Notes under the pieces: model-generated | Seen by the model: only the letters and a program-made list of their open reading frames with translations | Told to the model about the DNA's origin: nothing | Database searches by the model: none | Shown: in pieces, positions 17,075-24,355 of the stretch | Position numbering within the stretch: position 1 is the first letter of the stretch | Layout of the letters: each line of letters begins with the position of its first letter | Translations under genes and position numbers: made by a program | DNA from: a virus | DNA length: 45,543 nt | Virus record (IMG/VR): IMGVR_UViG_3300028607_003795 | Span: 1 to 45,543 of that record | Direction: 5' to 3' (one strand)

Positions 17075-17512
17075 ATGAACAAAATTCTTACACTACTAAA
17101 CAAATTAGGCCGAAAGCGAGTTATACTAGATCGTGTAGGGAACAAGCCTTACCTAGAAAGATATTACTTGTTTTTAAAAAATCGCAAAAAATTTCCGTTC
17201 AATATATTTTTACATAAGTTTTTGCAAAGTGATCCCGATGAATTACATGACCATCCATGGCCTTATTTTTCGCTAATTCTTAAAGGTGGTTACTGGGAAA
17301 TAAATCCAAAAGGTCGTTTTTGGCGTAGCCCAGGGCATTTTAGAGTGTATAACCCAAACAGTTTACACAGAATTGAATTAAAACCAAATATTCCTGCATG
17401 GACATTGTTTATTCCTGGCCCTAAGCGCCGAGAGTGGGGATTTATTGTTAATGAAAAATGGATGCACCATTTAAAATATTTTAAGTGGCGTATGAAGGAA
17501 GCAACGAAATGA
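17075..17512 (+). CDS. cupin-like protein
   Basis: This 145-residue protein has an Asp-Glu-Leu-His-Asp-His-Pro-Trp-Pro segment near residue 57 and a second His (Ser-Leu-His-Arg-Ile-Glu) near residue 98, followed by Trp-Thr-Leu-Phe-Ile-Pro-Gly-Pro. This fits a small cupin barrel with metal-binding His residues, as found in many conserved phage proteins. It overlaps the phosphoribosyltransferase gene by ATGA. It is far too short for homogentisate dioxygenase, a cupin-type enzyme of over 400 residues. The substrate is unknown. Confidence 0.55.
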   Translation: MNKILTLLNKLGRKRVILDRVGNKPYLERYYLFLKNRKKFPFNIFLHKFLQSDPDELHDHPWPYFSLILKGGYWEINPKGRFWRSPGHFRVYNPNSLHRIELKPNIPAWTLFIPGPKRREWGFIVNEKWMHHLKYFKWRMKEATK

Positions 17513-18024
17513 CCAAAAGATATCTACCTAAAAACTCGATCGAGACAGGAGTAATAAATATTGTTCGACAAATGTACAAAGATAAGTGGCATCCTGACTA
17601 CATTGTAGGCATCGTTCGCGGCGGACTTATTCCAACAGTAATGATAAGTCACTTTCTTGATGTAACTATGTATACACTAGATGTTCGTTTAAGAGACAGT
17701 GCTAAAGGCAACGAGTCAAATTGTTGGATGGCGGAAGATGCTTTTGGAGTTTTTCAACAAGGACACAGCTACGAAGGAAAAAATATACTCATATTAGATG
17801 ACATAAACGATACTGGAGCTACACTTAACTGGATTAAGAAAGATTGGCAGTCTGGGTGTTTTCCGAACGATAAACGCTGGAACGAAGTATGGCACAACAA
17901 CGTGCGTTTTGCTGTTATTGTTAACAATATTTCTAGCGAATTTGAAGTGGATTATTATAATATTGAAATAAACAAAATGGAAGACCCGGCATGGATTGTA
18001 TTTCCGCATGAAGAATGGTGGTAA
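17509..18024 (+). CDS. phosphoribosyltransferase family protein
   Basis: The start at ATG 17509 overlaps the cupin stop (ATGA) and gives 171 residues. Ile-Val-Arg-Gly-Gly-Leu-Ile-Pro (near residue 35) and the PRPP-binding loop Ile-Leu-Ile-Leu-Asp-Asp-Ile-Asn-Asp-Thr-Gly-Ala-Thr (near residue 90) are the type I phosphoribosyltransferase hallmarks. The size fits hypoxanthine/xanthine-guanine salvage enzymes. In this neighbourhood it may rebuild GMP or IMP, or attach ribose phosphate to a deazapurine; the base cannot be told from sequence. It ends in a one-base overlap with the next gene. Confidence 0.8.
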   Translation: MTKRYLPKNSIETGVINIVRQMYKDKWHPDYIVGIVRGGLIPTVMISHFLDVTMYTLDVRLRDSAKGNESNCWMAEDAFGVFQQGHSYEGKNILILDDINDTGATLNWIKKDWQSGCFPNDKRWNEVWHNNVRFAVIVNNISSEFEVDYYNIEINKMEDPAWIVFPHEEWW

Positions 18025-18638
18025 TGTTTAACGAGTATAAAGATTGGATTTCTGAAAGCGAGCACAATGAGCTACGATATGAAGTAGTTTATGCTTCAAA
18101 GTGGAAATTTGGTCAGGTTAGCGATAGTAATATTGAACCACATTATCCTATGTGGTTTCAAAGTTTTTATGAGTTACATAATTTTAATTATAAACAAGAT
18201 TGCCCTCCTATTGTAAAAAATCTAAGCGAGCGTTTTATGAACCTTGCACCGGATAATTTTATTATGGTGCGTTGCATGGCCAGTAGTAACACATTTGGGC
18301 TTGACGGTGATATTCACACAGATTGGCCTAATCTTAACGAAAGTATTACTGGTATACTGTATACAGACAAAGAATGGGAACAAAATTGGGGCGGTGAAAC
18401 TATATTGTATGATACTCAAACAGTAGCAAGTCAATATGAACCTAGAAAGCTAATTGTTTTTGATAGTAGTATTCCACATATTGGAAAGGGGCCGCAGCGT
18501 CGGTGTAAAGAAATGCGAAGTATTATGGCTTTTCAAGCAATTCATGTTGATGCTGCAAAGAAAAAATGGCCTAATTTAACTTCGCAAGGAAAAAAACAAG
18601 CAGCAAAATTAATTACAGAATGCAAACTTAAAGATTGA
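18024..18638 (+). CDS. 2OG-Fe(II) oxygenase (prolyl-hydroxylase-like)
   Basis: The start at ATG 18024 overlaps the previous TAA by one base (204 residues); an ATG at 18015 is less likely. Metal ligands His-Thr-Asp occur in Gly-Asp-Ile-His-Thr-Asp-Trp (near residue 96), a distal His in Ser-Ile-Pro-His-Ile-Gly, and a 2-oxoglutarate-binding Arg downstream. The segment Trp-Gly-Gly-Glu-Thr-Ile-Leu-Tyr is typical of the prolyl 4-hydroxylase-like superfamily. Targets of such phage enzymes are mostly unknown. Confidence 0.8.
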   Translation: MFNEYKDWISESEHNELRYEVVYASKWKFGQVSDSNIEPHYPMWFQSFYELHNFNYKQDCPPIVKNLSERFMNLAPDNFIMVRCMASSNTFGLDGDIHTDWPNLNESITGILYTDKEWEQNWGGETILYDTQTVASQYEPRKLIVFDSSIPHIGKGPQRRCKEMRSIMAFQAIHVDAAKKKWPNLTSQGKKQAAKLITECKLKD

Positions 18639-18663
18639 CTTATGTCAATAAGTATAGTATATT
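18635..18663 (+). promoter_or_regulatory. sigma-70-like promoter of queD
   Basis: TTGACT (18635-18640), a 17-base spacer and TATATT (18658-18663) lie at the end of the preceding gene. The queD ATG is at 18746, so transcripts would have a leader of about 75 bases, with an aaggag ribosome binding site at its end. I see no convincing riboswitch fold in it. Confidence 0.7.
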
Positions 18664-18745
18664 ATTACTATTATGAGGACTTAGTGTTCGACCCTCTAGA
18701 AATACTCCGCACACATGACAACACAATTGACAAGGAGTATAAATT

Positions 18746-19231
18746 ATGTCAAAATATATTTCAACAAAAACATATGATCACATCGGACCTGTTGCATACA
18801 GGCAGTGGAAAGCAGAGTCACACTGTAATTTAATTCATGGGTATGCACTGTCATTTCACTTTGAATTTGAATGCGATACATTGGATGCAAGAAACTGGTG
18901 TATGGACTACGGTGGATTACGCCCACTAAAAGATAAGCTGGAAGAATGGTTTGATCATACATTACTTGTTTCAGAAGACGACCCAAACTTTGATGATTTT
19001 ATGGCTCTGCAAGATAAAGGACTAGCTAAAGTTACAGTTGTTGCTCGCACAGGATGTGAAGGGGTAGCTAACTGGTTATATGAGTATATTAACACAATTT
19101 TTATGCCTAGTTACGGCAAGGATATAGCTAATCGTGTTTGGTGTTGTACAGTGCAGGTTCGTGAAACACCTAGCAATATGGCGCTAAGACAAGGGCATCG
19201 AGAAGATAAAGAATTTAGAACTTATGAGTAA
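18746..19231 (+). CDS. queD: 6-carboxytetrahydropterin synthase (QueD)
   Basis: QueD converts dihydroneopterin triphosphate from FolE into 6-carboxytetrahydropterin, the precursor of 7-deazaguanines. This 161-residue protein has the zinc and catalytic pattern His26-Cys27 ... His31-Gly-Tyr and a later Phe-Asp-His71-Thr-Leu-Leu, as in the 6-pyruvoyltetrahydropterin synthase/QueD family. An aaggag ribosome binding site precedes the ATG. Its stop codon lies inside the 38-bp repeat that leads into queE. Confidence 0.88.
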   Translation: MSKYISTKTYDHIGPVAYRQWKAESHCNLIHGYALSFHFEFECDTLDARNWCMDYGGLRPLKDKLEEWFDHTLLVSEDDPNFDDFMALQDKGLAKVTVVARTGCEGVANWLYEYINTIFMPSYGKDIANRVWCCTVQVRETPSNMALRQGHREDKEFRTYE

Positions 19232-19254
19232 CATGCTTTATAGTCAAGGATATA
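19217..19254 (+). repeat. 38-bp exact direct repeat, copy 2 (queD-queE junction)
   Basis: This copy is identical to 7696-7733. Here it covers the last codons and stop of queD and the space before queE. Read in the queE frame from ATG 19224 it would add a Met-Ser-Asn-Met-Leu-Tyr-Ser-Gln-Gly-Tyr leader to QueE, the same peptide as in the body of the methyltransferase-like protein. Confidence 0.9.
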
Positions 19255-19262
19255 GAGACTTC

Positions 19263-20138
19263 ATGAAAGTTAGATATACTGAAGCTTTTTACAGCATACA
19301 GGGAGAAGGAAGATTTACTGGGGTACCATCAGTATTTCTACGCATGTATGGCTGTAACTTTACATGTAGCCGCTTTGGAATTCCAAAAGATAGTAACGAA
19401 ACAGCGGAAGATGCTATTAACGAAATTGTTAAAAAAGTAGAAAATAATCCACACAAGTACAAAACTATCGATGATTTGCCGTTAGTTAAAGTTGGTTGCG
19501 ATAGCTATGCAGCGTGGCATCCGAAATTTAAGCGTTTTCAAACTGATGCTGATATAGACAAACTAGCAACAAATCTTCTTGCGCTTACACCAACAGGGTG
19601 TTGGACATTAAATAATGGACAAGATATACATCTTGTTATTACTGGGGGTGAGCCGTTGTTAGGATGGCAGCGTGCTTATATAGAACTATTTAACAACCCG
19701 CGGATGAAGGACCTTAAAAATGTTACTTTTGAAACAAATACAACACAACTGCTTGCGATTAATTTCAAACGTTTCCTTGAATTACGGAAACAATTACACA
19801 TTACATTCTCTTGTTCCCCAAAATTATCAATTAGTGGACATTCTTGGGATGATGCTATCATCCCTGAAGTTGCTCTTGATTACTTTACTGTTACTAATAG
19901 TCAGCTTTATTTTAAGTTTGTGGTTTGTAATGCTATGGACATGGTCGAAGTTGATAGAGCCGTTGAAGAGTATAGACGCGCAGGAATTAATGCGCCCGTT
20001 TATGTTATGGCTGTGGGAGGTACGTCACACAGTTATTTTAAAAATGCCAAGCAAGTTGCAAAACTTGCTATGGAAAAAGGATATAGATACAGCCCCCGAC
20101 TTCACGTGGACATATTTGGAAATGCCTGGGGAACTTAA
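19263..20138 (+). CDS. queE: 7-carboxy-7-deazaguanine synthase (QueE), radical SAM
   Basis: QueE is the radical-SAM enzyme that contracts 6-carboxytetrahydropterin to 7-carboxy-7-deazaguanine. The start is set at ATG 19263, where the family's Glu-Ala-Phe-Tyr-Ser-Ile-Gln-Gly-Glu-Gly N-terminus begins; an in-frame ATG at 19224 lies in a repeat. Length is 291 residues. Cys31 and Cys35 form a CxxxC, but the expected third Cys two residues later is missing (Arg-Phe instead). A Cys79 in Val-Gly-Cys-Asp-Ser-Tyr follows an insertion of about 40 residues and probably supplies the third iron ligand. The Thr-Gly-Gly-Glu-Pro SAM-binding motif is intact. Confidence 0.88.
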   Translation: MKVRYTEAFYSIQGEGRFTGVPSVFLRMYGCNFTCSRFGIPKDSNETAEDAINEIVKKVENNPHKYKTIDDLPLVKVGCDSYAAWHPKFKRFQTDADIDKLATNLLALTPTGCWTLNNGQDIHLVITGGEPLLGWQRAYIELFNNPRMKDLKNVTFETNTTQLLAINFKRFLELRKQLHITFSCSPKLSISGHSWDDAIIPEVALDYFTVTNSQLYFKFVVCNAMDMVEVDRAVEEYRRAGINAPVYVMAVGGTSHSYFKNAKQVAKLAMEKGYRYSPRLHVDIFGNAWGT

Positions 20139-20186
20139 TCTTGTACAAGAAAAACTTGATTTTGATCAAAAAGCAAGAAATGCAGG

Positions 20187-20212
20187 AATATGAAAACTGT
20201 TTGGATTAGACA
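20187..20212 (+). repeat. 26-bp direct repeat, copy 1 (before purC)
   Basis: It matches 21011-21036 with one mismatch (A instead of G). It copies the beginning of the histidine phosphatase gene and lies immediately upstream of purC, so purC is bracketed by the two copies. Confidence 0.85.
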
Positions 20213-20231
20213 GAGATTAACAGGTAATTAA
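20190..20231 (+). pseudogene. start fragment of the histidine phosphatase gene
   Basis: This 13-codon frame begins Met-Lys-Thr-Val-Trp-Ile-Arg, nearly the same as the phosphatase start at 21014 (Met-Lys-Thr-Val-Trp-Val-Arg-His-Gly), then diverges and stops at 20229-20231, one base before the purC ATG. It looks like a duplicated remnant left when purC was inserted; translation into purC remains possible. Confidence 0.6.
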
Positions 20232-20232
20232 A

Positions 20233-20982
20233 ATGGATATAGATTATAGTAAAAGAACACAACTTTACGAAGGCAAAGCAAAAATAGTTTCTGTATTAGA
20301 TGAGAATCCCGAATATGTTGTTATGTATTTTAAGGATGATGCTACAGCATTTAATGCAGAGAAGAAAAGTCAATTCGATGGTAAGGGCGAACTTAATTGT
20401 TGGATTAGTGATTATCTTTTGCAGGCAATGGATAACTTAGGTATACGAACTCATTTTATTAAGAAAATAAACGAACGAGAGATTGTAGCACGTAAATTAA
20501 AAATTATACCTATTGAAGTAATTGTGCGTAATGTTGCCGCAGGAACATTCTGTAAGCGTTACGGGTTACCGCAAGGAACTCCGCTTCCAAAACATATCGT
20601 AGAGTTTTGTGTAAAAGATGATGAGTTAGGTGATCCACCAATTGATCCTGAAGCAATTGATGCATTGGGATTATGTCATCCAACAGACTTAATGCGAATA
20701 AAAGCAATTACAAATGATGTTAACAAATATCTTAAAGCAATCTTTTATCAGATTGGATTAAAACTTGTTGACTTTAAGTTAGAATTTGGTTTTGATATTA
20801 ATCCGCAAGGCTTGGTTGGTAATACAATTTATCTTGCTGACGAGATTTGTCCTGACACTATGCGTTTATGGGATTTTGAAACCAATGAATCATTTGATAA
20901 AGACTTATTTAGATTTGATAAGGGAGATCTGCTTGCTGGCTATAAAGAAGTCAAGCGTAGACTTCAAGCATGGCAGAGTTAG
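20233..20982 (+). CDS. purC: SAICAR synthase
   Basis: PurC joins aspartate to CAIR in de novo purine synthesis. This 249-residue protein is near the bacterial length (about 240). Visible family motifs: Leu-Tyr-Glu-Gly-Lys-Ala-Lys (residues 10-16), Phe-Lys-Asp-Asp-Ala-Thr-Ala-Phe-Asn (34-42), Val-Ile-Val-Arg-Asn-Val-Ala-Ala-Gly-Thr/Ser (about 96-105) and Asp-Glu-Ile-x-Pro-Asp-x-x-Arg near residue 205. Marine phages are known to carry purine genes. It is flanked by 26-bp repeats, which suggests recent insertion. The extra purine flow would serve replication and the GTP-consuming deazaguanine branch. Confidence 0.93.
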   Translation: MDIDYSKRTQLYEGKAKIVSVLDENPEYVVMYFKDDATAFNAEKKSQFDGKGELNCWISDYLLQAMDNLGIRTHFIKKINEREIVARKLKIIPIEVIVRNVAAGTFCKRYGLPQGTPLPKHIVEFCVKDDELGDPPIDPEAIDALGLCHPTDLMRIKAITNDVNKYLKAIFYQIGLKLVDFKLEFGFDINPQGLVGNTIYLADEICPDTMRLWDFETNESFDKDLFRFDKGDLLAGYKEVKRRLQAWQS

Positions 20983-21010
20983 AATTTACATCAACAGGTG
21001 AAAATACCGA

Positions 21011-21036
21011 AATATGAAAACTGTTTGGGTTAGACA
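21011..21036 (+). repeat. 26-bp direct repeat, copy 2 (start of histidine phosphatase gene)
   Basis: This copy carries the real start codon (21014) and first codons of the histidine phosphatase gene. The partner is at 20187-20212, on the other side of purC. Confidence 0.85.
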
Positions 21037-21571
21037 TGGGCAAAGTGAATACAATGTACAGGATATAGCTACAGGGTGGCACGACCCCGAGTTAACCGAA
21101 CTAGGTTGTCAACAAGCACTTGAAATAGCAGAAAAGTTGTCTAAAAAATATTTAGAAATAGCAGAAATTTATTCCAGTGACTTAAGAAGAAGCTACAACA
21201 CAGCTAAAATTATTGTGGATAATACGTCATGGGGTTGCGATATCAAAATTACGCCTGAAATAAGAGAAAGAGATTATGGAGACTGGAGTGGAAAAAGCAA
21301 AGATCAACTTCGCAAAGAACTTGGCGAGGAGTTGTTTTTAGCAATTCGCAGAGGTTGGTATATAGGCCCAAATAACGGGGAAAGCTTAAAAGACACAGCA
21401 GGTAGAGTTGCTGGGTTTTTAAAGGAACTAAAGGAAAGTACACTGCCACATATTATTGTTTGTCATGGTAACACTATAAGAGCAGTAAGTGTAGTACTTG
21501 GTTATAGTACGCCCGATAGTATTTTAAACTGGCAAATCAACACAGGAGATATTGTAGAATGGGACTACTAG
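21014..21571 (+). CDS. histidine phosphatase (phosphoglycerate mutase-like)
   Basis: This 185-residue protein begins with the catalytic Val-Arg-His-Gly-Gln-Ser-x-x-Asn motif (residues 6-14) and has Cys-His-Gly-Asn-Thr near residue 150 as the second catalytic His. A Glu in Arg-Glu-Arg-Asp-Tyr-Gly is the usual acid. Cofactor-dependent phosphoglycerate mutases are longer (about 230-250); this length fits phosphatases of the same superfamily (for example alpha-ribazole phosphatase-like). The substrate is unknown. It overlaps the next gene by 13 bases. Confidence 0.8.
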   Translation: MKTVWVRHGQSEYNVQDIATGWHDPELTELGCQQALEIAEKLSKKYLEIAEIYSSDLRRSYNTAKIIVDNTSWGCDIKITPEIRERDYGDWSGKSKDQLRKELGEELFLAIRRGWYIGPNNGESLKDTAGRVAGFLKELKESTLPHIIVCHGNTIRAVSVVLGYSTPDSILNWQINTGDIVEWDY

Positions 21572-21930
21572 ACGATGCTAAAAAAGCAATAGGGTTAGGT
21601 AAAGCTAAAAAGGTTGAAACCCCTAAATCAAAAAAATCTAAAAAATCTGCAAAAGAAATTGCAACAGAAAAGGGTAAACCATATGTTGAGGTTGTAAAGC
21701 TTGAACTGGATCCTAATAACCCAGGCAGTGGCGCTTTTGAATTAGATTGGAATGAGGAGTTTATTAAACATTTATGGAAAGCAGGTTACAAAGACGACAA
21801 CGAGCATGATACGGTCGATCGCTGGTTTACTAATTTATGTCGTAATATAGCCTTAGAAACATGGGAAAAAGAACAAGCAATGGTTACCCAAAAAAACGAC
21901 CTAGGAGATGGTAGAACGGAGTATAAATGA
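21559..21930 (+). CDS. hypothetical phage protein, Lys-rich N-terminus
   Basis: This 123-residue protein begins with Met-Gly-Leu-Leu-Asp-Asp-Ala-Lys-Lys-Ala, followed by about 25 residues rich in Lys and Ser. A folded part with Phe-Glu-Leu-Asp-Trp-Asn-Glu-Glu-Phe follows. I recall similar small proteins in T4-like marine phages but no function. It overlaps both neighbours (13 bases with the phosphatase, 4 bases with the next gene), so it is clearly inside the operon. Confidence 0.65.
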   Translation: MGLLDDAKKAIGLGKAKKVETPKSKKSKKSAKEIATEKGKPYVEVVKLELDPNNPGSGAFELDWNEEFIKHLWKAGYKDDNEHDTVDRWFTNLCRNIALETWEKEQAMVTQKNDLGDGRTEYK

Positions 21931-22130
21931 GAGCTGTTCCATACAAATTAGTTAGCTCATACCTAAATTGGGTTTGCACTATTAATTTAGTAGTTTTTTT
22001 TCTTTTTATGTTTATTGGAATACAGCTTACAATGTTCCAAGTTTTTCTTAATACAGTAGTTGCTGATATTTGGTGGTGGAAAAAATATGACAACAGTAAT
22101 AGCCCGCCTAGCAGACCGGGATTTGCATAA
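21927..22130 (+). CDS. small membrane protein
   Basis: This 67-residue protein has one hydrophobic helix at about residues 13-34 (Ile-Asn-Leu-Val-Val-Phe-Phe-Leu-Phe) and a Trp-rich segment ahead of a Pro-containing tail. The ATGA overlap with the previous gene and one-base overlap with the next support translation. No family is recognised. Confidence 0.55.
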   Translation: MRAVPYKLVSSYLNWVCTINLVVFFLFMFIGIQLTMFQVFLNTVVADIWWWKKYDNSNSPPSRPGFA

Positions 22131-22897
22131 TGATAATTTATATAAATGGTGACAGCCATACTGCAGGTGCCGAAATTATCAAGACCTATTGTTTCGCAGA
22201 AGACGATCCTAAGTATACGGTTTTTGGCCGAAGACCTCATCCTGATGCTATTCCTCGTACATACGGATATAAATTAGCACAAACATTAAACTGTGGTTTT
22301 TATCTTGATGCAGAAAGCGGTAGTAGCAATGATCGTATACTGAGAACCACACGGCAATTCCTCAAAGAAAAGCATAAACAAGATATTTTTATAATCATTG
22401 GATGGAGTACGTGGGAGCGCGAAGAGTGGTCTTACTGTAATGGTTATGTTCAAGTTACCGCCGGCAGCTTAGATAGTATTCCAGAAAAATTACAAGAAAA
22501 ATACAAAACCTGGGTTTCTAAGCAAACTCAGAGAACATTAAATAAAAAGGCTAGCGAATGGCATGAGTGCATTTGGGATTTACACTGTGAACTGAAATCA
22601 AAATCAATTAAACACTTATTTTTCAATTCGTTTATGCACTTTAATAATGTTGTGGTCTCTTCTAAAAACAAAAAAGACTGGAATGGTTGTTATATAGAAC
22701 CATATGATCGAAACAGCACCTATTATCACTGGTTAAAGTTACAAGGCTACAAAACTGTACGTCCCGGAAGTTATCATTACGGAGAAAAAGCACATACAGC
22801 ATGGTTTAAATATTTGCTTCCTATATTGACAAAAAAACATAAAACTGTTAAAATAGATACAATAAAAGTAAAATCGGTAATACAGTACACCCAATGA
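22130..22897 (+). CDS. SGNH hydrolase-like protein
   Basis: This 255-residue protein has the N-terminal block I motif Asn-Gly-Asp-Ser-His-Thr-Ala-Gly (residues 6-13, nucleophile Ser9), a Glu-Ser-Gly-Ser-Ser-Asn-Asp-Arg block near residue 65, and a C-terminal His in His-Tyr-Gly-Glu-Lys-Ala-His. This is the SGNH/GDSL esterase pattern. Such proteins hydrolyse or transfer acyl groups, for example on polysaccharides. No signal peptide is seen. The end overlaps the exonuclease start by 4 bases. Confidence 0.7.
   Translation: MIIYINGDSHTAGAEIIKTYCFAEDDPKYTVFGRRPHPDAIPRTYGYKLAQTLNCGFYLDAESGSSNDRILRTTRQFLKEKHKQDIFIIIGWSTWEREEWSYCNGYVQVTAGSLDSIPEKLQEKYKTWVSKQTQRTLNKKASEWHECIWDLHCELKSKSIKHLFFNSFMHFNNVVVSSKNKKDWNGCYIEPYDRNSTYYHWLKLQGYKTVRPGSYHYGEKAHTAWFKYLLPILTKKHKTVKIDTIKVKSVIQYTQ
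22826..22854 (+). promoter_or_regulatory. sigma-70-like promoter of the exonuclease gene
   Basis: A consensus TTGACA (22826-22831), a 17-base spacer and TAAAAT (22849-22854) lie in the 3' end of the SGNH gene, about 40 bases before the exonuclease ATG. Confidence 0.65.
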
Positions 22898-23898
22898 CTA
22901 CATATTTACTTGTTGACACAGCCAATACATTTTTTCGTGCTCGTCATATAGCACATAAAAGCATGGACAAATGGACAAAGTTAGGTTTTAGCATTCATCT
23001 CACGTTAAGTTCAGTTAACAAGTCATGGAAACTAGCACAAGCTGACCATGTTGTGTTTGCACTAGAAGGACGTAGCTGGCGTAAAGATTTTTATGAGCCA
23101 TATAAAAAGAATAGGCAAATAGCAAGGCAGGCATTAACAGAAGCAGAACAAAAAGAGGACAAACTATTTTGGGAGGCGTATAATAATCTTACTGACTTTT
23201 TAAATGAAAGCACCAATTGCAGCGTTTTGCAATGTGAAATTGCGGAAGCGGATGATATTATAGCTCGTTGGATAAGTATGCACCCAAATGACAACCATAT
23301 AATCGTTAGCAGTGATACAGACTTTGTTCAGTTAGTAGCACCTAATGTTAAACAATATAACGGCATTGCTAACAATATGATTACGCTAGAAGGAATATTT
23401 AATGATAATGGCCAACCTATAAACGATAAAAAAACAGGAGCACCTAAAGAAGCGCCTAACCCAGCATGGTTACTATTTGAGAAGTGTATGCGCGGTGATC
23501 CTACAGATAATATTTTTAGTGCTTATCCTGGTGTACGTAAAAAAGGGTCTAAAAATAAGGTTGGTTTGCTAGAGGCATTCGGAGATCGTAATGCTAAGGG
23601 ATACTATTGGAATAATATAATGCTCCAGCGTTGGGTAGATCATTATGGTACAGAACATCGTGTATTAGATGATTATAAACGCAATTGCACACTTATTGAT
23701 CTTACGGCACAACCCGCGGAAATAAAGCAGTATATAGACGATACTGTAAAATCACAAATAACTACAAAAAATAATAGCATTGTAGGAGCAAAATTTTTAA
23801 AGTTTTGTGGAAAGTATGAACTTACTCGAATTGCAGATGACGTAACAAAATACGCAGAGTGGTTACAAAAAGGATATAATAATGCGATTGCAAGCTAA
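22894..23898 (+). CDS. rnh: 5'-3' exonuclease / RNase H (T4 rnh, FEN-1 family)
   Basis: This 334-residue flap-endonuclease-family protein, like T4 RNase H (305 residues), would remove RNA primers from Okazaki fragments. Metal-site acids are visible: Leu-Val-Asp-Thr-Ala-Asn near the N-terminus, Ala-Glu-Ala-Asp-Asp-Ile (near residue 118), Ser-Ser-Asp-Thr-Asp-Phe (near residue 142) and Arg-Gly-Asp-Pro-Thr-Asp-Asn before the helix-hairpin-helix-like segment. It has its own promoter inside the preceding gene and overlaps the next gene by 17 bases. Confidence 0.9.
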   Translation: MTTYLLVDTANTFFRARHIAHKSMDKWTKLGFSIHLTLSSVNKSWKLAQADHVVFALEGRSWRKDFYEPYKKNRQIARQALTEAEQKEDKLFWEAYNNLTDFLNESTNCSVLQCEIAEADDIIARWISMHPNDNHIIVSSDTDFVQLVAPNVKQYNGIANNMITLEGIFNDNGQPINDKKTGAPKEAPNPAWLLFEKCMRGDPTDNIFSAYPGVRKKGSKNKVGLLEAFGDRNAKGYYWNNIMLQRWVDHYGTEHRVLDDYKRNCTLIDLTAQPAEIKQYIDDTVKSQITTKNNSIVGAKFLKFCGKYELTRIADDVTKYAEWLQKGYNNAIAS

Positions 23899-24355
23899 AC
23901 CTGTTGTACAAGATAAGTTTTGGATTGTTGAACAAAATGGCCAAAAAATTGGCACATTACGCTGTAATGACTATTATGTATTAACCGTAAACCATAAAAA
24001 TTATCGTTTTTCTGATCGAGAAAGCTTATGTTCTAATGTACAAATTTCATTTAATGCTGGTGTTATTGAAACGAAAAATAGCACTAAAAAATACAACGTA
24101 TACAATTTTCCTTGTAAATTAGAACCATTTAATGGAATATACGATTTAAAGCGTAAACTTCCGTTATACACAAAAACAGTAACAAGCCAATGTTTTTATT
24201 GTGCTGGTTATTACCTTATTAAATTTAAGCACGGATGGGTTAATGCTTATTGCCCAAAACTACTAACGCTAAGTCGTAATAAATATAGCGGCCCATTTAA
24301 AACAAAAATTGAAGTGCACGTGCAATTAAAGAAAGTAAAAAGTGGCGAAGCCTAA
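23882..24355 (+). CDS. hypothetical protein
   Basis: This 157-residue protein is rich in Lys, Asn and Tyr, with beta-strand-like alternation and a Cys-Phe-Tyr-Cys pair near residue 103 and a further Cys near residue 123. It may bind a metal, but the evidence is thin. It overlaps the exonuclease gene and the next gene, so it is part of that operon. It resembles conserved proteins next to rnh in marine T4-like phages, from memory only. Confidence 0.6.
   Translation: MRLQAKPVVQDKFWIVEQNGQKIGTLRCNDYYVLTVNHKNYRFSDRESLCSNVQISFNAGVIETKNSTKKYNVYNFPCKLEPFNGIYDLKRKLPLYTKTVTSQCFYCAGYYLIKFKHGWVNAYCPKLLTLSRNKYSGPFKTKIEVHVQLKKVKSGEA

Noticed and set aside
17075-17512. Cupin-like protein as the missing homogentisate dioxygenase
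   Set aside because: At 145 residues it is about a third of that enzyme's length and lies in a different transcription unit.
18664-18745. Possible preQ1 riboswitch in the queD leader
   Set aside because: The leader is long enough, but I see no C-rich loop paired with a tail covering the ribosome binding site.
18642-18833. 63-codon frame between the 2OG oxygenase and queD
   Set aside because: It covers the queD promoter and overlaps the start of queD by almost 90 bases, with no ribosome binding site and a low-complexity Tyr run.
19720-20193. Long alternative frame within queE
   Set aside because: It is a shadow of queE. Only its last 18 residues lie outside queE; they read like a protein end but match nothing I know.
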